Origin: Pseudomonas yangonensis
GTDB taxonomy: Bacteria; Pseudomonadota; Gammaproteobacteria; Pseudomonadales; Pseudomonadaceae
Reading direction: 5' to 3'
Assembly (NCBI RefSeq): GCF_009932725.1
Contig: NZ_BLJU01000003.1
Span: 434,001-498,000 of the forward strand
DNA: 64,000 nucleotides
Shown here in pieces: positions 36,770 to 47,240 of the stretch. Within the stretch, counting starts at the first letter, position 1; every line of letters begins with the position of its first letter. The position numbers were made by a program, and so were the translations under genes. Below the pieces are notes generated by a model. The model searched no databases, had not been told where the DNA came from, and was given only the letters and a program-made list of their open reading frames with translations.

Positions 36770-37723
36770 ATGCGACTGACCAAGAAACTCAGCCTGTTCG
36801 CCGCTGCCGCGGCCATCACTGCCAGCACCGCAGTGCTCGCTGCCCCGACCTTCATCAACGTGCTCACCGGCGGTACCAGCGGCGTGTACTACCCGATCGG
36901 CGTGGCTCTTTCGCAGCTGTACAGCAACGGCATCGAAGGCTCCAAGACCTCGGTTCAGGCGACCAAGGCCTCGGTGGAAAACCTCAACCTGCTGCAGGCC
37001 GGTCGTGGCGAGCTGGCCTTCGCCCTCGGTGACTCGGTCGCCGATGCCTGGAACGGCGTGGAAGACGCAGGCTTCAAGGCGCCGCTGAAAAAACTCCGCG
37101 CCATCGCCGGCACCTATCCGAACTACATCCAGATCGTCGCCAACGCCGAATCCGGCATCAAGACCCTGGAAGACCTCAAGGGCAAGCGCATTTCCGTCGG
37201 TGCGCCGAAGTCCGGCACCGAGCTCAACGCCCGTGCCATCTTCGAAGCCGCCGGCCTGAGCTACAAGGACATGGGCAAGGTCGAGTTCCTGCCGTACGCC
37301 GAGTCGGTCGAGCTGATCAAGAACCGTCAGCTGGACGCCACGCTGCAGTCCTCCGGCCTGGGTATGGCCGCCATTCGTGACCTGGCTTCGACCATGAAGA
37401 TCAGCTTCGTCGCCATCCCCGCCGAAGTGACCGCGAAGATCGACAACGCCGCCTACGAGGCCGCCACCATCCCGGCCGGCACTTACGACGGCCAGGATGC
37501 CGACGTACCCACCGTCGCCATCACCAATATCCTGGTCAGCCATGAAGGCGTTTCCGACGAAGTGGCCTACCAGATGACCAAGCTGATGTTCGACAACCTC
37601 GACCGTCTGGGCACCGCTCACTCTGCGGCCAAGGACATCAAACTGGAAAGCGCTACCAAGAACCTGCCGATCCCGCTGCACCCGGGTGCCGAGCGCTTCT
37701 ACAAGGAAGCTGGCGCGCTTTGA
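36770..37723 (+). CDS. TAXI family TRAP transporter solute-binding protein
   Basis: 317 residues with a signal peptide (MRLTKKLSLFAAAAAITAST.., cleaved near ALA-AP at 23-25). Seen: INVLTGGTSGVYYPIGVALSQLY, the defining N-terminal motif of the TAXI group, VQATKASVENLNLL, and GKRISVGAPKSGTELNAR near 135. It captures an organic acid or amino acid in the periplasm for the fused permease encoded next. GGAG sits 9 bases before the ATG. Expression is probably sigma-54/DctD-dependent. The Thermus TAXI protein TT1099 binds glutamate/glutamine, but the ligand here is unknown. Confidence 0.94.
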   Translation: MRLTKKLSLFAAAAAITASTAVLAAPTFINVLTGGTSGVYYPIGVALSQLYSNGIEGSKTSVQATKASVENLNLLQAGRGELAFALGDSVADAWNGVEDAGFKAPLKKLRAIAGTYPNYIQIVANAESGIKTLEDLKGKRISVGAPKSGTELNARAIFEAAGLSYKDMGKVEFLPYAESVELIKNRQLDATLQSSGLGMAAIRDLASTMKISFVAIPAEVTAKIDNAAYEAATIPAGTYDGQDADVPTVAITNILVSHEGVSDEVAYQMTKLMFDNLDRLGTAHSAAKDIKLESATKNLPIPLHPGAERFYKEAGAL

Positions 37724-37788
37724 TGCAGGGCTGGCCGTGGCGTTGCGCCACGGCCTGTTTGCTCTGTATCGACGCCCCGATGTTGCTT

Positions 37789-37850
37789 CTGTAGGAGCGG
37801 CTTCAGCCGCGATGTCCGCGAGCAGATCGCGGCTGAAGCCGCTCCTACAG
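37789..37850. repeat. perfect REP hairpin between the TAXI receptor and permease genes
   Basis: 25-base arms 37789-37813 and 37826-37850 are exact reverse complements (CTGTAGGAGCGGCTTCAGCC onward) around a 12-base loop. Within one operon it may protect the receptor mRNA from 3' decay and make receptor more abundant than permease. Confidence 0.92.
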
Positions 37851-37959
37851 CGCAATGGCTAGAACCCCCAGAATCGCGAATAAAACCGGCGCTCACAGGC
37901 GGTAGGTTTTGTTGGCGACTCTGTCACCGCAATCGAAGTAGTCATGAGGTTTGCATTCC

Positions 37960-39983
<2,024 letters not shown>

Positions 39984-39987
<4 letters not shown>

Positions 39988-40391
39988 TCGGCCTGTGCCT
40001 GGGGTTGGCCGGCGCGGTGTGGGCAGAGTTGCCCACGCCGGCCTTCACCCTGGCCTGGACCCACACCATCGAGAAGATCCGCTGGGAAGAGGATTACCGC
40101 GTCACCGCCGAGGGCCTGGTGCTGGGCGAGGCGCGGGTCAAGGGTTCCGGGGCCGGAATGGAGATTCCCGACGGCGCCGAACTGCGCAATGGCAGCTGGC
40201 ACTACCAGCGTCAGCTACCGCCTTTGCAACCCCTGCGAGTCGGGCGTACGCCCGAAGCCGGGGATTACCAACTGTGTATCGACCAGCGTTGTCGCCCGAT
40301 GAGCGACTGGCTCGGCCCGCCACAAGCGAGCCAGCCGGCGTTGGAACTCTGGAGCTGTGAACTGAGCTCCGCCGCGGCTGACGCGGGCTAG
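39984..40391 (+). CDS. DUF1850 protein of the TAXI-TRAP operon
   Basis: 135 residues with a probable N-terminal signal or anchor (IGLCLGLAGAVWA), then FTLAWTHTIEKIRWEEDYRV, the DUF1850 signature, and two Cys (LCIDQRC) near 95-100. DUF1850 proteins regularly accompany TAXI-type permeases; role unknown, perhaps assembly or a periplasmic accessory subunit. GTG 39984 overlaps the permease TGA (GTGA), so coupling is likely; GTG 39951 is an alternative. Confidence 0.85.
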
Positions 40392-40446
40392 GTTCGCCAG
40401 AGCGAATCCATGTTCCCGGCGCCACAAGTGCCGGATCAAAAGAAGG

Positions 40447-40482
40447 AAACCCCCATGCGGCGCAAGCCTGTGGGGGTTTTGT
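40447..40482 (+). terminator. rho-independent terminator after the TAXI operon
   Basis: AAACCCCCA at 40447-40455 pairs with TGGGGGTTT at 40471-40479 around a loop of about 15, followed by TTTG. It closes the TAXI-permease-DUF1850 unit. Confidence 0.75.
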
Positions 40483-40623
40483 TCGTCTGCGCGGCGCGAA
40501 TCTTATGCGCTTATGAACTGTCCAAATCGCCGCGGGGCGCGCCTCCTATCGGAGCGGCGGCCCGATGCCCTGGTGCCCCGAGATACCATCGGCCTGGCCC
40601 ACTATCCGCTCAGGAGACCTATC

Positions 40624-41139
40624 ATGCGCATCCTCTCTCGTTCCGTTCTACCTCTCGCCCTCTGCCTGTCGCCAGAGCTGGCCAGCGCCCTGGATATCCA
40701 GCCCGGCGTCTGGGAGGTCAGCTCGCACAACATGCAGGTGGGCGGCCGCGCCATGCCCGGCATGCAGGAGATGCTCGCGCAGATGCAGAACCTGCCACCC
40801 GAACAGCGGCAGATGATGGAAGGCATGATGGCCGAGCAGGGCATCAAACTCGGCGCCGGCGGCGTGCAAATGTGCCTCACGGCCGAGCAGATCAAGGCTC
40901 AGGAAATCCCGCTGCATGATCCCAACTCAGGCTGCAGCAACGAGATTCTCGAACGCAGCGCGGCGGTGTGGAAGTTCCGCTTCACCTGCCCGCAAGCCCA
41001 GGGTGAAGGGGAAACGCACTTCGTCAGCGACAAGGAGTTCACCACCCAGGTCAAGGGCACCTACAACGGTCAGCCGAGCAGCATGGAAAGCCGTGCGCGC
41101 TGGGTCGGGGCGGACTGTGGCGTGCTAAAAAATGAGTGA
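40624..41139 (+). CDS. secreted DUF3617 family protein
   Basis: 171 residues, signal peptide about 1-22 (SRSVLPLALCLSPELASA), then LDIQPGVWEVSSHNMQVGG, the DUF3617 opening, a Met/Gln-rich stretch (about 42-75), and Cys residues near 82, 100, 119 and 168 that may form disulfides. Periplasmic, function unknown. CAGGAG lies 9 bases before the ATG. It stands alone between two terminated or promoter-bearing units. Confidence 0.85.
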   Translation: MRILSRSVLPLALCLSPELASALDIQPGVWEVSSHNMQVGGRAMPGMQEMLAQMQNLPPEQRQMMEGMMAEQGIKLGAGGVQMCLTAEQIKAQEIPLHDPNSGCSNEILERSAAVWKFRFTCPQAQGEGETHFVSDKEFTTQVKGTYNGQPSSMESRARWVGADCGVLKNE

Positions 41140-41203
41140 TATGCAGTTCAATATGTAAATAATTCGTATTGACGGATATTTTCTTCTGCTGCGAGAATTT
41201 GTC

Positions 41204-41222
41204 GCTAATTATTTGCATTTGC
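41204..41222. promoter_or_regulatory. candidate Fur box upstream of the siderophore receptor
   Basis: GCTAATTATTTGCATTTGC, read on the reverse strand, matches the 19-base Fur consensus at 13 positions by hand comparison. It lies 83 bases before the receptor start in an AT-rich promoter region (41140-41230). The gene type makes Fur control expected. Confidence 0.5.
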
Positions 41223-41304
41223 GTTTTGCAAATGCCTGCCAGTGAGGCGACCAGCTGCGAAGGGACTGTCAGCGGCTAACGACAGCGCATCAGGAGTATG
41301 TCCC

Positions 41305-43422
41305 TTGTTCAGCAGAAGAACCCACCTGGCCGTGGCGATCGCGGCCGCCTGCAGTTTCAATCATGCCGTGGCCAGCGAGCAGGAGCAGATCGAGCTCGAT
41401 GCCCAGACCGTGGTCGGCAACAGTGCAGCGGCCGAGGTCGACAGTTACAAGTCCACGCCCAGTAGTGCTGCGACGAAACTCGACCTGACCCCGCGGCAGA
41501 CGCCGCAGTCGATCTCTACGGTCAGTCGGGCGCAGATTGACGATTTCCAGCTCAGCGCCATCAACGACGTACTTAAGTTCACGCCGGGCATTACTGTCGA
41601 AGAAATCGAAACCGATCGTACCTACTTCACCGCGCGTGGTTTCGACATAACCAATTTCCAGTTCGATGGTGTCGGCGTTCCGTTTTCCTCTGGTGGCCAG
41701 GAAGGTGCCGTGGATCTCGCGCCGTTCGAGCGGGTGGAGGTGCTGCGCGGCGCCAATGGTCTGATGAGCGGCACCGGCAATCCGTCGGCGACGGTCAACT
41801 TCGTACGTAAGCGCCCCACCACTGCGCCGCAGGCGCGCGTGGACGTGACCGCAGGTTCCTGGGACAAGCGCCGCATCGAGACAGATGTATCGGGAGCGCT
41901 GACCGATAGCGGCAATATTCGTGGCCGTGCGGTTTATGCTCACGACAACAAGAACTCGTACCTCGACCGTTACTCTCGGGAAAAGCACGTTTTCTATGGT
42001 GTGGTGGAGGCCGATCTGCGCGACGATACGCAGCTCTCCATGGGTTACACCCTAGATAAAACCGCGGCTAACAGTCCGCTCTGGGGGGCGTTGCCGTTGT
42101 TCGATTCAGCGGGCAATCCGACCCGACTGTCACGCTCCACCAGCACCGCTGCCGACTGGTCCTGGTGGGATAACCAGGAGCAGCGAATCTTCTCCGAGCT
42201 GACCCATACCTTTGCCAACGGCTGGCAGGCCAAGGGCAGCGTTACGCATGTGAAGAAGAAGAGCGATTCCGAGCTTTTCTATGTTTTCGGTACTCCAGAT
42301 GCAGCGACAGGGCAGGGATTGTTCGGCTATCCGTCTCAGTACTCGGGTGATATCCGGCAGTGGATCGGCGATTTTTCCCTGAGTGGTCCATTCAGCCTGG
42401 GCGGGCGCGAGCACGAGCTGGTGCTTGGCGCCAACTGGTACAAGTCCGAGGTTGAGGAGCTGTCTCTGTACATCCCGGGTACATCCCTCCCGGTTCCGAC
42501 GGATGATATTTATAACGGTAACTTTCCCAAGCCCACCGAGTGGGACCGAAGTAATGGCGGCTCCTACGAGGACAAGCAGAAAAGCTTCTATTCGGCCGCG
42601 CGATTCAGTCTCACGGACGACCTGACGTTTATTGCCGGCGCACGTTCCGTTGAATTGAAGACCGAGGGCTTTTCCTACGGCCAGGATCGTAAGCGCAAGA
42701 ACGACGCTCTCCTACCTTATGCCGGCCTGGTCTACGACTTGACCGAGCAATATTCGGTCTATGCCAGCTACACCGAGATCTTCAATCCACAGAAGGAGGA
42801 GGGCGGGGACCTTCGTCGACTTGATCCGATCATGGGGGAGAACTACGAGTTGGGTATCAAGGGTGAGCTACTGGACGGCAAGCTCAACGTTTCCGCGGCG
42901 ATGTTCAAAACCAAGCAGTCCAATGTTGCCGAGTCCATCGGCTTCGATGCTGGCAGCGGCAAGCAGATATACGAAGGTATTGACTACCTGAGCGAAGGCT
43001 ATGAACTGGAGATTTCTGGGGAAGTGTTGCCGGGTCTGCAGGTAATGGGAGGCTATACCTACGTCGATATTCAGAACGCCGACCACAGCCACGGGCGTAC
43101 TTACGCGCCCAAGCACATGTTGCGGGCGTCCACTGTTTACCGCATACCGCAGTTGCCGCAGTTGAAGGTAGGCGCAAACCTGAGTTGGCAGGACGACATC
43201 TACCGCGCAGTAACGCTCGCCGACGGCAGCAGTGCTCGCATTGAGCAGGACGATTATGCCTTGATCGGTCTGATGGCCAGTTACGACGTCGATCCGAACT
43301 GGAGCGTGTCGGCCAACCTCAACAACCTGACCAACGAAAAATACATCTCCAGCCTTTACTGGGAACAGGGCTTCTACGGCGCTCCACGTAACGTCAGTGC
43401 CACCCTGACCTGGAAATACTGA
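41305..43422 (+). CDS. TonB-dependent siderophore receptor, FhuE/FoxA-like
   Basis: 705 residues: signal peptide (about 1-23, THLAVAIAAACSFNHAVASE), plug (about 45-175) with TPRQTPQSISTVSRAQIDDF, DVLKFTPGITVEE and EVLRGANGLMSGTGNPSATVNF (hydroxamate-siderophore receptor type), and barrel ending NVSATLTWKY. No N-terminal STN signalling domain is present. The TTG start at 41305 is chosen because CAGGAG lies 8 bases upstream; the nearby ATG at 41298 is out of frame. Codon use in the barrel is a little less GC-rich than in the neighbours. The PepSY gene follows 43 bases later, probably in an operon. Confidence 0.92.
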   Translation: MFSRRTHLAVAIAAACSFNHAVASEQEQIELDAQTVVGNSAAAEVDSYKSTPSSAATKLDLTPRQTPQSISTVSRAQIDDFQLSAINDVLKFTPGITVEEIETDRTYFTARGFDITNFQFDGVGVPFSSGGQEGAVDLAPFERVEVLRGANGLMSGTGNPSATVNFVRKRPTTAPQARVDVTAGSWDKRRIETDVSGALTDSGNIRGRAVYAHDNKNSYLDRYSREKHVFYGVVEADLRDDTQLSMGYTLDKTAANSPLWGALPLFDSAGNPTRLSRSTSTAADWSWWDNQEQRIFSELTHTFANGWQAKGSVTHVKKKSDSELFYVFGTPDAATGQGLFGYPSQYSGDIRQWIGDFSLSGPFSLGGREHELVLGANWYKSEVEELSLYIPGTSLPVPTDDIYNGNFPKPTEWDRSNGGSYEDKQKSFYSAARFSLTDDLTFIAGARSVELKTEGFSYGQDRKRKNDALLPYAGLVYDLTEQYSVYASYTEIFNPQKEEGGDLRRLDPIMGENYELGIKGELLDGKLNVSAAMFKTKQSNVAESIGFDAGSGKQIYEGIDYLSEGYELEISGEVLPGLQVMGGYTYVDIQNADHSHGRTYAPKHMLRASTVYRIPQLPQLKVGANLSWQDDIYRAVTLADGSSARIEQDDYALIGLMASYDVDPNWSVSANLNNLTNEKYISSLYWEQGFYGAPRNVSATLTWKY

Positions 43423-43465
43423 CAGCCAGGGCCGCCCGTGTGCGCGGCCCTGACGAGAGAATCCG

Positions 43466-44677
43466 ATGCGCCCGATTATGGTATTGCTGCACCGCTGGTG
43501 CGGCCTGTTCATCGCCCTGTTCCTGTTTACCGCCGGCCTGACTGGCGCTGTCATTTCCTGGGATCACGAACTGGACGAATGGCTCAACCCGCACCTGTTC
43601 GATGCGCAAACCCAAGGCCAGGCACAGGACCCACTGCAGCTGGTGGATGCCCTGGAAGCGCGCGACCCACGCCTGCAGGTGAGCTTCATGCCGCTGGCGC
43701 TGGAGCCCGGCCATGCGCTGGGCATCTTCGTCGACCCGCGTATCGATCCGGCCACCGGCAAGGCTTTTGAGCTGGGCTTCAATCAACTGGGCATCGACCC
43801 GGTGAACGGCAATGTTCAGGGACAGCGCGAGTGGGGGGCGATCTCCCTGAGCCGGGAAAACCTGCTGCCGTTTCTCTACAAGTTGCACTACAGCCTGCAT
43901 ATCCCGGAAGGCTTCGGTATCGAACTGGGCGTGCTGTTCTTCGGCATCGTCGCCATCGTCTGGTGCCTCGATTGCCTGATTGCACTGTGGCTGTCGTTTC
44001 CCAACCTGCGCAGCTGGCGCAAGTCGTTCGCCTTTCGCTGGAGCCAGGGCGGCTACAAGCTCAACTTCGACCTGCATCGCTCTGGTGGCGTATGGATCTG
44101 GTTGCTGCTGCTGATTCTCGCCGTCACCTCGGTATCGATGAACCTGGAGCGGCAGGTGACCCGGCCGCTGGTCGAACTGTTCTCGCCGCTGACGCCAAGC
44201 CCGTTCGCCAGCCGCACGCCGGTTACGCTGGATGAACAGATCGTACCGCTGATCGACCGCCGCCAGGCCATCGCGGTTGCCAATGCCGAAGCGCGCCGGC
44301 TGGGCTGGGACGCGCCTCCCGGCGGATTGTTCCATTCGGCGGAGTTCGGCGTATATGGCGTCGGTTTCTACGAGGCCGGTGATGATCACGGCGATGCCGG
44401 ACTGGGTAACCCCTGGATCTATGTCGACAGCCGCAGCGGTGAACTGGCCGGTGCGCACGTGCCGGGTACGGGCAGCGCCGGGGATATCTTCCTGCAGGCG
44501 CAGTTCCCGCTGCATTCGGGGCGCATCATCGGTTTGCCGGGGCGCATCCTGGTGTCGTTGCTCGGCTTGGCCGTTGCCGGCCTGTCCGTCACAGGTGTGG
44601 TGATCTGGGCCAGAAAACGTCGCTCGCGCGTGTTCACCGAACGACGCCAGCGCGGTAGTTCACAAGCCGTGGCGTAG
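43466..44677 (+). CDS. PepSY-associated transmembrane (PiuB-type) protein, siderophore iron release
   Basis: 403 residues with about four TM helices (near 12-32, 148-170, 205-225 and 355-380) and PepSY-type periplasmic parts; HRWCGLFIALFLFTAGLTGAVISWDHEL at the N-terminus is typical. Family members are inner-membrane reductases or accessory proteins that help free iron from siderophores in the periplasm. Its position after a hydroxamate receptor supports this. The last 18 bases overlap the end of the convergent binding-protein gene. Confidence 0.9.
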   Translation: MRPIMVLLHRWCGLFIALFLFTAGLTGAVISWDHELDEWLNPHLFDAQTQGQAQDPLQLVDALEARDPRLQVSFMPLALEPGHALGIFVDPRIDPATGKAFELGFNQLGIDPVNGNVQGQREWGAISLSRENLLPFLYKLHYSLHIPEGFGIELGVLFFGIVAIVWCLDCLIALWLSFPNLRSWRKSFAFRWSQGGYKLNFDLHRSGGVWIWLLLLILAVTSVSMNLERQVTRPLVELFSPLTPSPFASRTPVTLDEQIVPLIDRRQAIAVANAEARRLGWDAPPGGLFHSAEFGVYGVGFYEAGDDHGDAGLGNPWIYVDSRSGELAGAHVPGTGSAGDIFLQAQFPLHSGRIIGLPGRILVSLLGLAVAGLSVTGVVIWARKRRSRVFTERRQRGSSQAVA

Positions 44678-45391
44678 GCGAAGGGCTGCAACCTGGTCGG
44701 CCCGCTGTTCGAGGAAGCGGTCGAACGCCTCGATAAGCTGCGGGTGGTGGATGCTGGACAGGTAGTAATGGTCTTCCACGTGCGGCAGCGTTGGGTCGAA
44801 AACCAGACTCTCCGCCGCCATGTCCATCTGCTTCAGTTGGTAAGCCACCACCCTGGGGTTGAGGTAGACCGCGTCAACGCGGTCGCTACTGGCCATGCGC
44901 AGCAGTGATTCGATCTGGTTGGCCTGGATCAGCCGGATACGCCCGGCGCGAATCTCCGGCAGATAAGGCCAGGGCGTGAAGCCGTTCTGCGTGCCGAGCA
45001 GCTCGATGCGCTGCATGCCCTGGCCGAGGTGCTTCGGCTTGACCAGTATGCCGTCGACGTAGGGCGCTGCCGGTTGGCTGTAACGCACCGCGTGACCGGC
45101 CTTCTGGTCAGCATTCCACTGCGGATGATCGGGGAACTTGAGGTCGACCCGGCCAGCGAGAAAATCACTGAGCAGGCGCCGAACCGGCAGCGGCGTGTAG
45201 ACGAAGCGGTAGCCGTACTCGGCAGCGAAGGCGTCCAGCAGGTCGCGGGCATAACCGCGGTACTCACCGCCCTCTACATCCGAGTAAGGCTGATAGGGCT
45301 GCAGTTCGACGCCGACGCGAATCTCTTCCTGCGCCAGGGCGGGCAGAACCAACAAACACAGGCTGAGCAGCAGGGCAGGGCGTGTTTTCAT
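44660..45391 (-). CDS. periplasmic substrate-binding protein, amino-acid type (SBP_bac_3-like)
   Basis: 243 residues with a signal peptide (LLLSLCLLVLPALAQ, about 6-20), then EEIRVGVELQPYQPYSDVEGGEYRGYARDLLDAFAAEYGY, the usual opening of family 3 solute-binding proteins, and DFLAGRVDLKFPDHPQW near 75. No permease or ATPase gene lies next to it, so it could be an orphan receptor or signalling protein. Its 3' end overlaps that of the PepSY gene by 18 bases in convergent orientation. Confidence 0.85.
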   Translation of the reverse strand: MKTRPALLLSLCLLVLPALAQEEIRVGVELQPYQPYSDVEGGEYRGYARDLLDAFAAEYGYRFVYTPLPVRRLLSDFLAGRVDLKFPDHPQWNADQKAGHAVRYSQPAAPYVDGILVKPKHLGQGMQRIELLGTQNGFTPWPYLPEIRAGRIRLIQANQIESLLRMASSDRVDAVYLNPRVVAYQLKQMDMAAESLVFDPTLPHVEDHYYLSSIHHPQLIEAFDRFLEQRADQVAALRLRHGL

Positions 45392-45512
45392 GCAGGCAGG
45401 TCTCGCTGACGGCTAACAGCGGCTGGCCCGGTAACCATAGCCGTGCCTCCGGGCCCGTTCAAAGTTTTCCGCGCTGACCCTGGGCAGGCGAAACCAGGCG
45501 CCGCGCGCGGTC

Positions 45513-46958
45513 TCAGAGAATCGGCGAGATCAACCGGGCGACACGCATGCCCAGTTGCTGCAGGCGATGCAGGTTGCGTCGGTCGGCATTGACCAGTTCG
45601 CGCGAGCGGCTGAAATCCTCTTCCAGCATGGCGGCGACCTGGGCGTTGAAGGTCTCGTCGAAGGTCAGCAGGCTGGCCTCGAAATTGAGGCGGAAGGAGC
45701 GGTTGTCGAGGTTGGCGCTGCCCAGCACGCAGGCGTCATGGTCGATCAGCAAGGCCTTCTGGTGAAGGAAGCCAGGCTGGTAGCGGAAGATGCGTACGCC
45801 GGCGCGCAATGCCTCGAAGGCATACAGGCTGGAGGCGGCATAGACGATGTGGTGGTCGGCTCGCGCCGGCAGCAGCAGGCGGACGTCCACGCCACGCATC
45901 ACGGCCAGGCGCAGGGCGGCGAACAGTGCTTCGTCGGGGACGAAGTAGGGGCTGCTCAGCCAGGCCCGTTCGCGCGCCGCGTGAATCGCTTCGACGAACA
46001 GCAGCGAGCAGGTCTCCTGCGGGTCCGCCGGGCCACTGGTGATGACCTGGCAGAGCTGACCGGGTTCGTCCTGCTTGCTCGGCATCAGCAGCGGCGGCAG
46101 TTTCCGGCAGGCCCAGTACCAGTCCTCGGCGAAGGCCTCCTGCAGGCTCGCCACCACTGGTCCGCGCACCTCCACATGGGTGTCGCGCCAGGGGGCCAGC
46201 GGCGGCATCTGGCCGAGGTATTCGATACCGACGTTGAGCCCGCCGAGAAAACCGATCTCGCCATCGACCACCACGATCTTGCGGTGATTGCGGAAATTCA
46301 GCTGAAAGCGATTGAACAGCCCGGCGCGGGTGGGGAAGGCGTGCACCTGCGCACCGCCGCGGCGCAGGCTGTCGATATAGGCGCGTGGCAGTGCATGACT
46401 GCCGACGCCGTCATACAGCACGTACACCTGCACGCCTGCGGCGGCGCGCTCCAGCAGCACGTCGCGCAAGCGCTGGCCGAGGGCGTCGTCACGGATGATG
46501 AAGAACTGCAGAAGGATCGCCTGCTGCGCGCTGGCCAGCGCCCTGAAGATGGCGTCGAAGGTGGCCTCACCGTCGATCAGCAGCTCCACGCGGTTACCGG
46601 TCAGCCCGGGCAGGTGCGACAGGCGCGGCAAGGCACGAAAGCGGTCATATGCAGGTGATTGATGCGCTGCCTTGGCTTCCTCCACCCAGGGGCGCCAGTC
46701 CTGTTCGGCCATGGCGTGGCGCATTTCCTTGTCGGCCTGGCGCCGCGCCTTGACGTAGGCGTCGAAACGGCTGCGGCCGAATACCAGATAAGGCAGCAGC
46801 GTCAGGTAGGGCATGAAGAACAGCGACAGCCCCCAGGCCAGCGCGCCCTGTGCAGTACGCACGGTCAGTACGGCGTGTATCGAGGCCAGCACGCCGAGAG
46901 CATGGATTGTCGCGATCAGGTAACCGAACAGGTGGGGAATGCCGTAATCTGCAGGCAT
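45513..46958 (-). CDS. cls: cardiolipin synthase (ClsA-type phospholipase D family)
   Basis: 481 residues, close to E. coli ClsA (486). Two N-terminal TM helices (about 8-30 and 38-60), then two PLD domains with HKD motifs: [17 protein letters not shown] near 225 and [24 protein letters not shown] near 400. Joins two phosphatidylglycerols to cardiolipin and glycerol at the inner membrane. The start at 46958 has AAGGAAG 8-9 bases upstream; an in-frame ATG at 47024 does not. Monocistronic by context. Confidence 0.94.
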   Translation of the reverse strand: MPADYGIPHLFGYLIATIHALGVLASIHAVLTVRTAQGALAWGLSLFFMPYLTLLPYLVFGRSRFDAYVKARRQADKEMRHAMAEQDWRPWVEEAKAAHQSPAYDRFRALPRLSHLPGLTGNRVELLIDGEATFDAIFRALASAQQAILLQFFIIRDDALGQRLRDVLLERAAAGVQVYVLYDGVGSHALPRAYIDSLRRGGAQVHAFPTRAGLFNRFQLNFRNHRKIVVVDGEIGFLGGLNVGIEYLGQMPPLAPWRDTHVEVRGPVVASLQEAFAEDWYWACRKLPPLLMPSKQDEPGQLCQVITSGPADPQETCSLLFVEAIHAARERAWLSSPYFVPDEALFAALRLAVMRGVDVRLLLPARADHHIVYAASSLYAFEALRAGVRIFRYQPGFLHQKALLIDHDACVLGSANLDNRSFRLNFEASLLTFDETFNAQVAAMLEEDFSRSRELVNADRRNLHRLQQLGMRVARLISPIL

Positions 46959-47240
46959 GCAGGGTCTTCCTTTGCACGGGCCGTGTGCAGCTGACCATGG
47001 GGGTTGCGCAGCGTTCGCCGCCATCCTGCCACGGCGGCTGTACGAATGGCAGTGTCGGGCAAAATGCCAGCCGTTAGGGAATCATTCGCGGCTTTCATGT
47101 GTCTTTGGGTCTGAGTGAGCGGAATTCATGTGTTACCCTTCCTGTCTCGACCCGCTTGTAGGTCGTCTTTAATTGGAGGAAGGCAACCGTCCTGTTCACG
47201 CTCGTCCAGCGAGTCAAACGCATCAAGGAGCACGCCACGT

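Noticed and set aside
36513..36867. Minus-strand frames opposite the TAXI leader
   Set aside because: They are antisense to the sigma-54 leader and receptor start, with no homology and no good ribosome-binding site.
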